A stretch of 64,000 bases of DNA from the NCBI RefSeq assembly GCF_017539065.1, contig NZ_JAFYHP010000028.1, positions 1-64,000 of the forward strand, in the 5' to 3' direction. The position numbers were made by a program, and so were the translations under genes. The notes beneath the pieces were generated by a model. That model worked only from the letters and a program-made list of their open reading frames with translations. It was not told the origin of the DNA and ran no database searches. Of the stretch, positions 34,843 to 46,200 are shown piece by piece; positions within the stretch are counted from its first letter, which is position 1; each line of letters begins with the position of its first letter. The DNA comes from Methanobrevibacter sp. Its GTDB lineage: Archaea > Methanobacteriota > Methanobacteria > Methanobacteriales > Methanobacteriaceae.

Positions 34843-36297
34843 ATGTCACGACAGGGTCAATGGGATTCATCTCTCGAATTTATTTTGGCTATGATTGGAG
34901 CCGCAGTAGGATTAGGAAATATCTGGCGTTTCAGCTATGTGCTTTATTCTAATGGAGGAGGTTCATTTTTCGTTCCTTACCTGATTGCCATTGGAATTAT
35001 GGGAATTCCGTTTTTAATATTGGAATATGGTATCGGATTCTCATTTAAAGATTCCTTTTCGAATATTATGAAGAGAATTAATCCCAAGTTTGAGATTGTG
35101 GCATGGATTTTGGTTTTATTCGTATTTGTAGTTACAATTTATTATATGGTTATTTTGGGTTGGGATTTGGTATATCTCGGATCCAGCTTTAGCTTTAATT
35201 GGGGAACCGATGCCGCCGCTTACTTTGTAAACGAGGTAGGGGGAAGTTCCAATTTGGCCGATGCCAGCTTTTTACTTGTGCCGACAACTGTTGCGGTTTT
35301 ATTCTTATGGATTGTTTTATGGTTTATTTCTCATAAAAACGTTGAGGACGGTATTGGTAAAGTCTCAAAAATCCTTATTCCCGCATTATTTGTTATAATG
35401 GGATTCATTATTATTTACGCTTTGACATTGCCTGGTGCAAGTGTCGGTATAAATACATTGCTGTCTCCGGATTGGTCAAAACTTCTGGACGTGAATATCT
35501 GGCTTGCCGCATTTGCGCAAATCATCTTTTCATTAAGTATGGGCCAGGCTATCGCTTTGATATATGCAAGCTACCTGCCTGAAAACTCAAAATTAATCGA
35601 CAATGTATTGATAGTTGTTGCATCCAATTCATTATTTGAAGTCTGTACTGCATTTGGAGTATTTTCAATTTTAGGATATATGTCTGTAACCGGAGGTACA
35701 CCAATGGTTGAATTGGTCACCGAAGGAACCGGTTTGGTATTCATTGTATTTCCAATGATTTTCAACATTATGGGTCCAATTGGAAGAATACTTGCTCCAT
35801 TGTTGTTCTTGTCCATATTATTTGCGGGTGTTACTTCAGCACTTGGATTTTTCGAACCGATGTTAAGCACTACTTCAAGCAAACTTGGATGGTCAAGAAA
35901 GAAAACTTCAACAATTCTATGCATTATCGGATGCGCATTTTCCCTGCTTTTGACATCAGGTATCAGCAGCTATCTTGTTGGAATAATCGATTCATTTGTA
36001 AATGAGTTCGGTATCTTAATTTTAATCGGCATCCAATGTATAATATTTGCATGGTTTTATGGTGTGGAACATATCATACCGGTACTTAATGAAGCTTCCA
36101 CCTTTAAAGTAGGCAAAATTTGGACATTGATAATTAAATACCTGCTTCCATCCGTTTTGGTGGTGATGTGGGTAGTTGGAATTTTCAATCTTTTCGCTTC
36201 TGCAAAAACCTTTGAATTGATAATCGATTTGATAATCATTACTCTGGTACTCGTATTCGCAGTAATTTTAACAAGGGTCAAACAAGCAGAAGAATAA
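34843..36297 (+). CDS. Neurotransmitter:sodium symporter family transporter
   Basis: A 484-residue membrane protein with about 11-12 hydrophobic segments. The N-terminus has the NSS/SNF signature WDSSLEFILAMIGAAVGLGNIWRFSY, including the sodium-site residues in the first helix and the GGGSFFVPY segment. It couples sodium entry to uptake of an amino acid or similar solute; the substrate is unknown. The gene stands alone and is convergent with a small membrane-protein gene. Confidence 0.93.
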   Translation: MSRQGQWDSSLEFILAMIGAAVGLGNIWRFSYVLYSNGGGSFFVPYLIAIGIMGIPFLILEYGIGFSFKDSFSNIMKRINPKFEIVAWILVLFVFVVTIYYMVILGWDLVYLGSSFSFNWGTDAAAYFVNEVGGSSNLADASFLLVPTTVAVLFLWIVLWFISHKNVEDGIGKVSKILIPALFVIMGFIIIYALTLPGASVGINTLLSPDWSKLLDVNIWLAAFAQIIFSLSMGQAIALIYASYLPENSKLIDNVLIVVASNSLFEVCTAFGVFSILGYMSVTGGTPMVELVTEGTGLVFIVFPMIFNIMGPIGRILAPLLFLSILFAGVTSALGFFEPMLSTTSSKLGWSRKKTSTILCIIGCAFSLLLTSGISSYLVGIIDSFVNEFGILILIGIQCIIFAWFYGVEHIIPVLNEASTFKVGKIWTLIIKYLLPSVLVVMWVVGIFNLFASAKTFELIIDLIIITLVLVFAVILTRVKQAEE

Positions 36298-36318
36298 TTG
36301 ATTTTCTTTAATTCCTTT

Positions 36319-36543
36319 TTAATAGTTTTTATATGCGTCATATCCTGCATATAGGTGATATAGTGTTTGAACAATGCTTCCAAAGGCATTATTCATGAAA
36401 AACCATATGATGATATGAAGCATTATGGCCGCGGCAAACAGTCCGAGCCCTTTTTGTTTGTCGTCGTTTAGATATTGTCCGAGTCCAGGTATAATAAATG
36501 AGAAAATTCCGTTTTTTATTGAGTTAGTGTCCATATTTGTCAT
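36319..36543 (-). CDS. Small membrane protein (TM2/DUF5683-like)
   Basis: A 74-residue protein with a Gly/Pro hairpin (IIPGLGQYLN) and a long hydrophobic stretch (GLFAAAIMLHIIIWFFM), ending in YDAYKNY. The pattern resembles TM2-like domain proteins. The function is unknown. Confidence 0.65.
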   Translation of the reverse strand: MTNMDTNSIKNGIFSFIIPGLGQYLNDDKQKGLGLFAAAIMLHIIIWFFMNNAFGSIVQTLYHLYAGYDAYKNY

Positions 36544-36711
36544 CTCTTTTGTGTAGTTTATGATAAGTATTGCTTAAATTTATTTTGTCTTTGATAATTT
36601 TAATAGTTTTAGGATAATCCAACTGAAATATTTGGGTTGCATTTCAAAATTTTAATTAGAATTTGGGAAGGCATGGAAATATTTATTTTATATTAAAATC
36701 AATTATTTACT

Positions 36712-37140
36712 ATGAAACTAAGATTTCTTTCACTAATATTTGTTGCGGCATTGCTTTTGGCAACAGTAAGCGCAAGCGAAAATATTAGCTATTCAAATGA
36801 ATCAGAAAACATAACATTTGAGGGTGTGAATTTCACAATACCTGCAGGATTCGGCGAATCAAAGGACGTTGAAGACTTTGATGAGTTAGGATCATATGGA
36901 AAATCCTGCTTTTATGTTAATGAAGCCAATGGCGAAATTATCATCACAGTCATTTCCGATTGGATGGGAATGAACGTGGATGAATTCTACAAAGAGGGAG
37001 CGGTCGAGTCAACAGTTAATGGCCATACCGGGTGGAATTATACAGAAGATGATTTGCATTACTTCGGATATGTTCATGATGATAAGGGAATTCTGATTGG
37101 GGTTACCAACGAAACCAGACTATACGAAATCGTCTTGTAG
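36712..37140 (+). CDS. Small secreted protein, family member 1
   Basis: A 142-residue protein with a signal peptide (KLRFLSLIFVAALLLATVSAS). It shares the motif NITFEGVNFTIPAGF with the two genes that follow at 37256 and 37747. A TATA-like stretch lies at about 36680-36693 and no ribosome-binding site precedes the ATG, so the mRNA may be leaderless. The function is unknown. A related family with a V-D-G-I-x-F-x-(V/I)-P-A-G-(F/Y) motif is common in Methanobrevibacter secretomes (inference). Confidence 0.75.
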   Translation: MKLRFLSLIFVAALLLATVSASENISYSNESENITFEGVNFTIPAGFGESKDVEDFDELGSYGKSCFYVNEANGEIIITVISDWMGMNVDEFYKEGAVESTVNGHTGWNYTEDDLHYFGYVHDDKGILIGVTNETRLYEIVL

Positions 37141-37217
37141 ATTAATCTATGAACCCTTAAACTATTTTTTTTAGCATTTCACTTCCAATCATGTAAACAA
37201 TAAATATATTTTAAACT

Positions 37218-37248
37218 ATTTATAAATTATTAATTACTTAATTGGAGG
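37218..37248 (+). promoter_or_regulatory. Promoter and ribosome-binding site of secreted family member 2
   Basis: ATTTATAAATT (37218-37228) is TATA-like and GGAGG (37244-37248) precedes the ATG at 37256. Confidence 0.5.
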
Positions 37249-37255
37249 TTTTGAA

Positions 37256-37723
37256 ATGAATCGTAAGATACTTGCAATATTTGCACTATTGATCGTAGCA
37301 ATAAGTATAAGTACAGTTTCGGCATTCGGATTGGACGATTTAATTGGATCAAGTTCTGAAGCTGAAAATGTAACAATTGACGGAATTGATTTCAACATTC
37401 CTGCAGGATTTGTTGAAGACGAAGACATGGCTGTAAACGGTGAAGTCAACGAATCTCAAGGAATTGAATACACAACATGGGGAAAAACATACGCAAACGA
37501 TGAAAATGATGTAATATCAATCGGTGTTGCAACATACGACGGCGTTGAAGTTGACGACAGCATACCTGCATATATTGGCGGAGACAAATTGTCTGTAAAC
37601 GGTGTTGACGGATATGATTATAATGTTCCTCCGTTTGAAGGATTTACCTATGCAAAAGATGGAAAATTGGTAATCATATCAGTAACTGATGATGCATTAC
37701 TAAAAGACATTGTAATTAAATGA
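37256..37723 (+). CDS. Small secreted protein, family member 2
   Basis: A 155-residue protein with a signal peptide ending STVSA. The mature part carries NVTIDGIDFNIPAGF, matching its neighbours, and ends in a strand with KLVIISVTDD. It is probably co-transcribed with member 3 (23 bases downstream). No catalytic motif is visible. A binding or sensing role outside the cell is speculation. Confidence 0.78.
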   Translation: MNRKILAIFALLIVAISISTVSAFGLDDLIGSSSEAENVTIDGIDFNIPAGFVEDEDMAVNGEVNESQGIEYTTWGKTYANDENDVISIGVATYDGVEVDDSIPAYIGGDKLSVNGVDGYDYNVPPFEGFTYAKDGKLVIISVTDDALLKDIVIK

Positions 37724-37746
37724 ATAGATTCTTACGGGTGATTTAA

Positions 37747-38205
37747 ATGAATAGGAAACTTTTATTGATTTTGATATTGATAAGCCTTTTCAGCATAACT
37801 GCCGTTTCAGCATTCAGCTTTGATGATTTATTCGGCAGCGGGGAAAACCAGACTGTTGAAGTGGATGGCATTGAATTCAATGTCCCTGCAGGATATAGCG
37901 AAAATGCCACACAGGAAATCATCAACCAACAGCAATCCGTGGGTGGAGTAAACTATGTAACCAATGGAAAATTCTATTACAGTGGATTGACAACTGTCCT
38001 GCTTTATGTCGCCAGTTATGATGGATATAAAGTGGATGAAAGCATTGTCGAAGCAGTCGGAGGTAATGCAACAACAATCAATGGTGTTGATGGCTATCTG
38101 GATTATGGCGGAGGATATTACAGTTTCAATTATCCGAAAGATGACAAATTGGTTGTAATCACAACAAACGATAAAGATGTAATCGGGGATTTCATAATCC
38201 CTTAG
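37747..38205 (+). CDS. Small secreted protein, family member 3
   Basis: A 152-residue paralogue of member 2: signal peptide ending TAVSA, then TVEVDGIEFNVPAGY and a terminal KLVVITTNDKDV. The tandem arrangement points to local duplication. Confidence 0.78.
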   Translation: MNRKLLLILILISLFSITAVSAFSFDDLFGSGENQTVEVDGIEFNVPAGYSENATQEIINQQQSVGGVNYVTNGKFYYSGLTTVLLYVASYDGYKVDESIVEAVGGNATTINGVDGYLDYGGGYYSFNYPKDDKLVVITTNDKDVIGDFIIP

Positions 38206-38262
38206 GCGATGCTTTGGGTAATATTTAATACATCCTAAATAAAATTATTATATAGTGATTGT

Positions 38263-38706
38263 ATGAACATAAACAGAAAACATATAATTATTCTTTTAAT
38301 CTTAATAGGTGCGATATTCATTGTTTGCGCCGCTTCCGCTCAGGGGGTAAGTGCAGCAAAAACATCAAAAACAACTGTTAAGATTCATAATTTTAAGTCA
38401 GGAGTATTATGGGCTCCAAAAGCTATAAAACTTAATAATGGCGATGCTATAGCAGGGTATGTTGAATACTCCGGAAACATGCAGTTTAACAAAGGAACTG
38501 GAGTGGTAACCTGGTTTGTCGGCAATGGCATGAATGGGGACATCGAACCTCACCACACCAAGCTTGTTAAAGTCAAATTCTATTTCAAGAATGCTAAAGG
38601 CAAAGTCAAAACCAAAACAGTAAAGGGAAATAGCGCTCACATTTCCACCAGCTTAATTAATGGATACACTCCTTATAAAGCTACTGTCTGGTATAAAACT
38701 AAATAA
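38263..38706 (+). CDS. Small secreted basic protein
   Basis: A 147-residue protein with a signal peptide (hydrophobic core, then ASAQGVSA) and a Lys-rich mature domain of beta-strand character (KLVKVKFYFKNAKGKVKTKTV). It resembles one Ig-like unit of the adhesins. The function is unknown. A strong terminator follows. Confidence 0.7.
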   Translation: MNINRKHIIILLILIGAIFIVCAASAQGVSAAKTSKTTVKIHNFKSGVLWAPKAIKLNNGDAIAGYVEYSGNMQFNKGTGVVTWFVGNGMNGDIEPHHTKLVKVKFYFKNAKGKVKTKTVKGNSAHISTSLINGYTPYKATVWYKTK

Positions 38707-38707
38707 T

Positions 38708-38739
38708 GTTGAATATTATTATTCAACTTCTTTTTTTTT
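38708..38739 (+). terminator. Hairpin terminator after the small secreted protein
   Basis: GTTGAAT (38708-38714) and ATTCAAC (38721-38727) pair perfectly around a six-base loop and are followed by a long T run. Confidence 0.75.
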
Positions 38740-38775
38740 ATTTGATCTGAAAAAATAAGAAAAGACTCAAAGGAG

Positions 38776-39645
38776 CTATTTGATTCTTTTATAACTCTCT
38801 TGAGTGTATTGTACTTTTACTTTATTAACTTTGATGTTTTTAGGATACCAAGTAGTATACTCGCTGTTTTTTGAAACCTTATACCATTTGGTCCATATCC
38901 ATTTGCCGCTTTCTTTAAAATGCATTTTAATTGAAAACTTAATGGTTCCGGATGTGTCCTTCTTGGCCATTAAAGCCCCGAACACATAAACTCCACTTTC
39001 ACTGCCTCTATATGTGTAAAGACTATATTTGCCTTTTTTAAAAGTTTTGCTGCCTTTTTTAAGAGGAACGGTCATAGTCTTTTTCTTATGGACTATCTTG
39101 TATTTTTTAACAAGTTTAGGTTTTTTAGAGATTACTTTAAAAGTACTGCTCTCTCCGCTATCAACTGATGCACTGGCAGTATAAGTTTTTGAATAATACT
39201 TTGTTTTAGTTAACTTTTTGCTAGTTTTTTTAGTAGTTGTTTTTGAAAGAGCGGTTTTGGGACACTTGACGGTCTTGGTTGCAACACCATTTGCATCGGT
39301 TACTGCGGTGTATGTTTCACCGTTGAGTTTAAATGTCACTTTCATTCCTTTAACTGGGCCGCTTGAGTTTTTTACAACCGCCTTTAAAGTAATGTACTTA
39401 CCCTGAGTTCCACTAACGGCATATGTGGTAATTGTCGGTTTTCCAGGTGCAGGTGTTGGATTGTCGTGTGTCTCTTGTGGAGTTTCATTCTGAAGAACTT
39501 CTGCATCTTCTGAAAGAGTTAAATTTTCGGTTGGCGTTTGCTCAACACTTAACGTCTCGTTGTCGTCGTTGGTTAAATTTTCACTAGCTGAGACAGCGCC
39601 CACCAGTATGAATAGTAAAACGACGAATATTATTGTTTTTTTCAT
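38776..39645 (-). CDS. Secreted Ig-like domain protein
   Basis: A 289-residue protein with a signal peptide (MKKTIIFVVLLFILVGAVSAS), an acidic, Thr/Pro-rich linker, one Ig-like domain (ISTHMUS-type sequence not implied; the visible strand is YITLKAVVKNSSGPVKGMKVTFKLNG) and a basic C-terminal domain with KWIWTKWYKV and NKVKVQYTQE. The C-terminal domain resembles the small secreted protein at 5600-5965. It is transcribed divergently from the giant adhesin. Confidence 0.75.
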   Translation of the reverse strand: MKKTIIFVVLLFILVGAVSASENLTNDDNETLSVEQTPTENLTLSEDAEVLQNETPQETHDNPTPAPGKPTITTYAVSGTQGKYITLKAVVKNSSGPVKGMKVTFKLNGETYTAVTDANGVATKTVKCPKTALSKTTTKKTSKKLTKTKYYSKTYTASASVDSGESSTFKVISKKPKLVKKYKIVHKKKTMTVPLKKGSKTFKKGKYSLYTYRGSESGVYVFGALMAKKDTSGTIKFSIKMHFKESGKWIWTKWYKVSKNSEYTTWYPKNIKVNKVKVQYTQESYKRIK

Positions 39646-40239
39646 GGATTATTATATTTGTGAAAAGCATTATATAAGTTTCACTATTCAATTAAAAGAT
39701 AATTCTTTTGATTTAGGGTCAAAATCCAAAGATAATGCCTTTAATTAAACGGATTCTTTTAAAAAAGGAAAACAGATGATGTGGCAGGCATTGAAAAATA
39801 GGCCAATAATGAGGATTGAATCCAATCAGGTTTCATAGACAAATTAACTATAATAAGTCATAATCATGTTTGTTTTCATATTGGATGGTAGAAAATATTT
39901 TGTTTTAAATTTCAAGTTCATCATTGGCCTGATGATTGAAAATACAATTATTTCAGTGGATATTAAAAAGATGTTGTTAATGAAAAATAGGGAGAAAAAG
40001 GACAACTTCCATGTTGATTTGATTGCCCATGAATTGGCAGTATTGAATTTTTTACAAGGTGGTATTTTTGAATGAAAAGTTATCTGTTTTTTGAACATTC
40101 ATCATAAAATATCGAATTTAATGGAATTATTTTCACTATTTTTTAGAAATGTCAATTAATTCATTTTTCAAAAACTGAAAGTTATAAATACTTTTCATCG
40201 CATATATATACTTGTATATTTAATGAATTGGGTTTTAAC
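39646..40239. other. Long divergent intergenic region upstream of the giant adhesin
   Basis: About 590 bases between two divergent surface-protein genes. TATA-like elements lie near 39668-39680 (for the minus-strand gene) and at 40181-40190 and 40201-40210 (for the adhesin). A 69-codon frame at 39866-40075 has no ribosome-binding site or recognisable family and I do not call it. Otherwise nothing is recognised. Confidence 0.4.
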
Positions 40240-43200
40240 ATGAAGATTAAAGAGATTGTGCTGGTATGCATTTTACTGGCAATTTTAACAATGGGAGTTG
40301 TTAGCGCAGAGGAGGGCTCTGATTTTAATGAAACGCTAACAGCAGATATTGATGATGAAGTGTCGGTTGATGCTTCACTCGACGATGAAATGATTTCTGG
40401 GGAGAGTGGCGAGTTGGCTGCATCCTCAGACAGTGATGTAATCGGTGATGATTCTGACGAGATTATAAATGTAGATACCGAAACGGAATTTTCCACTAAT
40501 GAAGATGATCTGGATGAAATATTTGCATCAGTTACAGTTCCTGAAGGCACTAACGGAAACGTAACATTCACAAAAGGCAACAATGTATTTTTCAATAGGG
40601 CTTTAAGCGACTTTGCAGATGACCAAATTGATGGTGATACATATAATATTGCCCTTAGGGAAGACGGCAAATTCCTCTTTGAAGATTTTGAAAATGATGA
40701 CATGTTCTTTGTTACATTTTTAGATGAATATGGAGATAAGGTTGCAAGGAAAGTATACTTCATTAACCTGGGTGAGAACACCATTAGTTTTGAAAATGAT
40801 GACAGTGCGGATCCGGACAATTATGAGGAAGTTGAGGGTGGCTTATCAATATTTATTATGGAAATGGATATCAATTCACCTTATTCCCTAATTAAAGTCA
40901 GCAAATGGCCGGAAGGAATTGACGATGATTTTGAAATCAGTCTTAAAAAGGATGATGACGATGCAATAGTGACTTCATGGAATTTGAATTCACTTGATAG
41001 AGACCGTGCAGGATATGCAATGTGGAATCTTGAAGATTTGGAAATTACCAGTGATGGCTGCTATTCAATAAGTTTTTTATTCACCATTGATGGCGCTCCT
41101 ATGGAGATTGATGCGGGAGAGGTAGATATATGGCCTGCTGAAGAAATAGGTCCGGAAAATTTCGATTGCTGGATATCTACTCATGAGTCCAAAGATAATC
41201 ATGATGCAGAGATATGTAATGTCTGGATTAACGGAGAACTTCACGGAGGCACTTTCATTTTAAGAATTGAGAAATTCGATGGAACCAGTGATGAATATAC
41301 TATGGATGTTGGTGATGAAGATATTCGCTGGAAATTGGAGGATTTGGACATTATTGATGAAGTTGGAGTCTACACCATCAATTTGACATACGTAAATGAG
41401 GATAATGGAATATCCTTGGCCGAAAACCATATTTTCGAATTGACACAATTTAATTATAATACCTGTGACAATGTTTATGAAACCTATCCGTTCGACGTTA
41501 TAAGGTTCCATGACGAAAATTTCATCGAAGTTTATGTCAACGGAGAAAAATGCGATCCTAGCGGTGAAAATCCATACAGATGGACATTGGCAGATTTGAA
41601 CATTAAAGACGCCGGCGAATATGAAATTGCCATCAGCGCATATGATGAGGAGGAATTAGTTGAAAATTTCACCTACACATTAAATGTAAATGAACTGAAT
41701 GATGAAGATATTTACTTCATCTATGATAATCTCGGTGTTGAAAGCTGGGGTTTGGACAATCCTGTTTTATATCTCATATTCCCTAACGACATGGCAGGAA
41801 AACAATTCAAAATGTTCATCCACGATATATTTTTCGAGTTGGAATTTGAAGAAGGAATGAACTGGACTTTGGAGGATTTGGAAATTGACCATAACGATGA
41901 TTATGAAATCAGACTTTATGTTGAAAATGAAGAGGGCGAAGACGAAGAAAGGGCTTCTGCATGGTTCAACGTCAACGGCATAATCTCTCAAGACAGCTTC
42001 GGCTGGTGGATATCCTCCCATGAATCAATAGAAAATTCTGGAAGTGACATATGTAACGTCTGGCTTCGTGATGATATTGGCGAAGGCACTATAATTTTAA
42101 GAATCGAGAGATTTGATGGGGCCTTTGAGGAATATTCTGCAGATGTTGACGACGGCGACATACAATGGAAAATGAGTGATTTGGAAATCCTCAGCGAACT
42201 TGGAGCATACACCATTAATCTGACATATGTAATCGATGATAAGGAAATACCATTAGCTGAAAATTATGGTCTCACATTGACAAAATTAGGCAATTATGAG
42301 GTATGTGAAGATGTTCATGCCCTATATCCGTTTGAAGTTATAAGATTCGATGATGCGGGAGGAGCTTATACAGTTGAGGTTTATGTTAATGGAGTACAAT
42401 ACCTTCCTGGAAGCAGCAATCCGTTTAAATGGACATTGGAGGATTTGAACATTGCAGATGCCGATGAATATGAGATTACCATCAGCACATATGATGATGA
42501 CGGATTCATTGAAAACTTCACCTACACATTGAATGTGGATGATGACGCTTCCAACTTCAGAGCTTTTGTAAATCCATTTGGTATTGAAAGGAGTGAAATG
42601 AACGGGCCTGTACTATATCTCTTATCTCCTCAAGAGCGCATTGGCGAACATCTGATTATCCGAATAAATGAAAATGAAATTCCTATTGAGGTCACTTCTA
42701 CTTTGATGGGATGGACCTTGGATGATCTGGGAATTGACCAAAATGGCAATTATGAGGTCCAATTCCTCGATGAAGAGAATGATGAGTTGGACAATACAGA
42801 AATGGAAGTTAACTGTTTCATAAATATTTATGTAAAGACTGAAGCTTACAATGATTATTGGGACAATATAATTTCACTTTCTATTCCATATGGCGAATCA
42901 GGATTGGCCTATGTTATTGTGGATGGCGAAGTAAAATTTACCACTATTGTCAGAAATGAAGGCTGGAATGATGGTTATGTATATGGATGGAGGTTAATCC
43001 ACTTAAACATGACTCAAGTGGGGGTCTATGATGTTGAAGTCATATTCTTCAACGGCAATTATAACGAAACACTTTATGATGAGACTATCGAAGTCAAAGA
43101 ATTTGCAAATGATACCTATAGGGCAAAATTCGATTGGAGTAATTATTTCGAACTGTTCTGTCCGGAAGGTTTCGATGGAGAAACTATTAATGTATCAATA

Positions 43201-46200
43201 TGGAATTATGAGGATGATGAAATCGTCGACGTTGTTACTTATGAAATCAACAGCACCCATCTCAATAAATGGAATAAATTCTACTTTGAAGATTATGATA
43301 TTGAGGACATCGGCATAGAAATTGAAATAAGTAATTTTGGCAATGTCGAAGCTGAAAGTTATTCACATGAAGAGGATGATGATGAAGCGGACTACGTACA
43401 ACATTGGATAGATGCCATGTATGGACAGCGCGGTCCCGGCAGCTATGTTGCAGAAATCACCATTCCATTTGGAAGGGATGTAAGCAACGCTACTGTCACT
43501 GCTAAAAGCAGAAACTTCACTTTCACCAGAAAACTAAGTGATTTCGGCGATTATGAATGGTTATATGGATGGTACACCTATTATATCACTTATGAGGATT
43601 TGGATTCCTTTGAAAGCATTGACGATAAGGATATAATCGATTTCACATTCGAATTTGAAAACGGAAAGGATACTTCCACTTGGGTTGTTCAAAAAGAGGA
43701 TGACTGGGTTGCATTATATAAATATGTGCCTTCAAAAGATTATGAAAATGACTTATTTGATGTGTTTGCCGGTGATGAGGATGATGAAAATCAATATAGT
43801 CTTTCCAGACCGGATGAGGAATTTGCAGAAGCAAAGATTGCGGAAATCTATAATGTCACAGTAGCCGAAATCAACATAACTTCCAACGGCAGAGTCCTGA
43901 AATACATCAAACTAACAGATTTCGAAGACAAATATGAATTCCATTATGACGGAGGATATTATATGTATGCCCGTGCCATTAAGTTTGGCGAAGTCGATTG
44001 GTCCGGTGTCGAGGATGGAGATATGATTGAATTCACCCTGATTTATGACGGTAAGATAATGTCCGTCAAGCAAAGGACATATTGTGTCTCTGAAGACGAT
44101 TCCGTATATTTCGGCATATACGACAAAGATGAATTGAGAGGCACTGTCCATTGGGGAGACATTGACACTCCGGAATATGGACAAAGCCAATCCGATGGCA
44201 GTTTCATCATTGTCGATGTTCCGTATTCATGCAATATCACTGAAGGAACAATCATGATTATCCGTGATGATACAGGAGAAGTCATATATCAGAAATCCTT
44301 ATCCGAATTCGGCAACATTAGCGAGACTTATGTCATCAATGCAACCGATGTTGACAATGATCTCATTCCTCAAAATGTCAATTTGACTTTCGCCTTTGAC
44401 TACAATGACACCCAATTGATATTCGGTCGTGGTATCAGAATCGGAGACAACATGTACCGCCATGCAATGCCGTACGAAGTGGAAGAGTATTTCAGTGTAA
44501 TCTTCCCTGATGAGGACATACTGGTCAACGGCAGCGATAACGTCATAAGGATATTCACCACTGATCATGCAAACCATCAAAGCGTTCCTATCGGAATAGG
44601 CAGCGGTTACTTCAGCATATATGTCAACGGTGAAAAAGTTGAGGATTTAGGAAGATTGATACGTGTTGATGGCGAAACTGAACTTGATGTGCAGCGTCTG
44701 GTTGATAATTTCGGCAGATTATACATCTATCTGGATGATTTAAACATCACAAAAAACGGCGTATATGACATTAAAATCTTTTATGAGGTTGATAGCAATA
44801 CGGCAACAACAGGAATCTATAAGACCGAATTGTACAACAACAACATCACTTTAACATCAAACGTTAAGGCAAACTATGAAAACGAGAGCGTAGAATGGCT
44901 TACAGGATATGGAGTCGATCCGGTCCTGTTATACCTTGACACCTATTATGGAGACATCAACTCAACAACCGGTACAATAACAGTTTTAAATTCAGACAAT
45001 GCCACAATCCTTACCAAAAACATCAAGGACTTGACTTACGAAAACGGACGCTACTCCTTGAGATATTCAGACTTTACAAATAAGAACTTTGGAGATAAAA
45101 TCACCGTCAAATACAGCGACGGAAATGAAAGAAACGGTGAAACCGATTTGGACGTACTGTGGAAAGATTTGGAACCTGAAGATTTCAATACAACAGTAAT
45201 TGCTGATTTGGATGATTACTATGGCAATTTCATTAACATGAACATTCCTGATGTAATCAACACAGGCCAAATCATCGTGACTGTCAAATTCAAGAACAAT
45301 CATTCCTCAAATATTTCAAACATGAACATCTCCACAAACTTCGACAGCAATGCAGTTTACACATTCAATGTGGCCGACATCAAGGCCAATTATGAAAACG
45401 GCAAATTCGGATTGTCACTGTCTGATTTGGAATTCTATGAAGTCGATGGCGCTTATGATGTTGATGTCAAATTCACAGGCGACGGAACAAGCATTTTGAA
45501 TGTTGCAAACAAGACATTCGACGTTGCACTTTCAGAAGATGTGATAATAACCATCAATGAGACTTCAAGATTCGGATTGGAACTTCCGTTTGCCACAGTC
45601 CAGATATTCGAGCCTATGGGAGCCTACGCAGAATTGTACATTGATGGCGTGCTCTACTCACACAAAACATTTGAAAAAGGTTTGATTACATTCATGTCCT
45701 CTCCTAAATGGACTCCTGGAGTTCACACTGCTGAAATCAAGGTTGTAAACAGTCAGTTTGAAGTGATATTGAACCAATCATCAACAGCATTTGAAGTTCT
45801 AACTCAAAGCGAAGGCATTGAAGTCACAGTTCCTGAAATAATCAAGGAAAATGAATTGGCTTACATTACATTCAACGCTCCTGTAAACGGTACACTGCTG
45901 ATTAGAGTTGACAACGGAAACATTGAATTGTTTGAAGTTCATGAAGGCAAAAACCTAATTCCTTTAGGTTCATTGGCATACGGCAACCATACCGTCTGGA
46001 TGTTGTACAATGAGACTCTTGAAAATGGAAGCATCGCGTTTTACAATAACTATCTATACATTTTCGCCGGCGATGACGGACATTGGGTAGACTTGCCTGA
46101 CCCGCTGGTATTGAACGACGACGATACAATCAGATTTGACCTTGGCAAAGATGCGACAGGTACCATTTCACTCTACATTGACGGAGTATTGTATAAAGTG

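Noticed and set aside
39866..40075. 69-codon plus-strand frame in the intergenic region before the giant adhesin
   Set aside because: No ribosome-binding site, no family, and an overlapping minus-strand frame of equal quality. It could be a decayed fragment but cannot be supported.
40182..40820. 212-codon minus-strand frame at the start of the giant adhesin
   Set aside because: Ser-rich shadow of Asp/Glu codons on the plus strand, overlapping the signal peptide and promoter of the adhesin.
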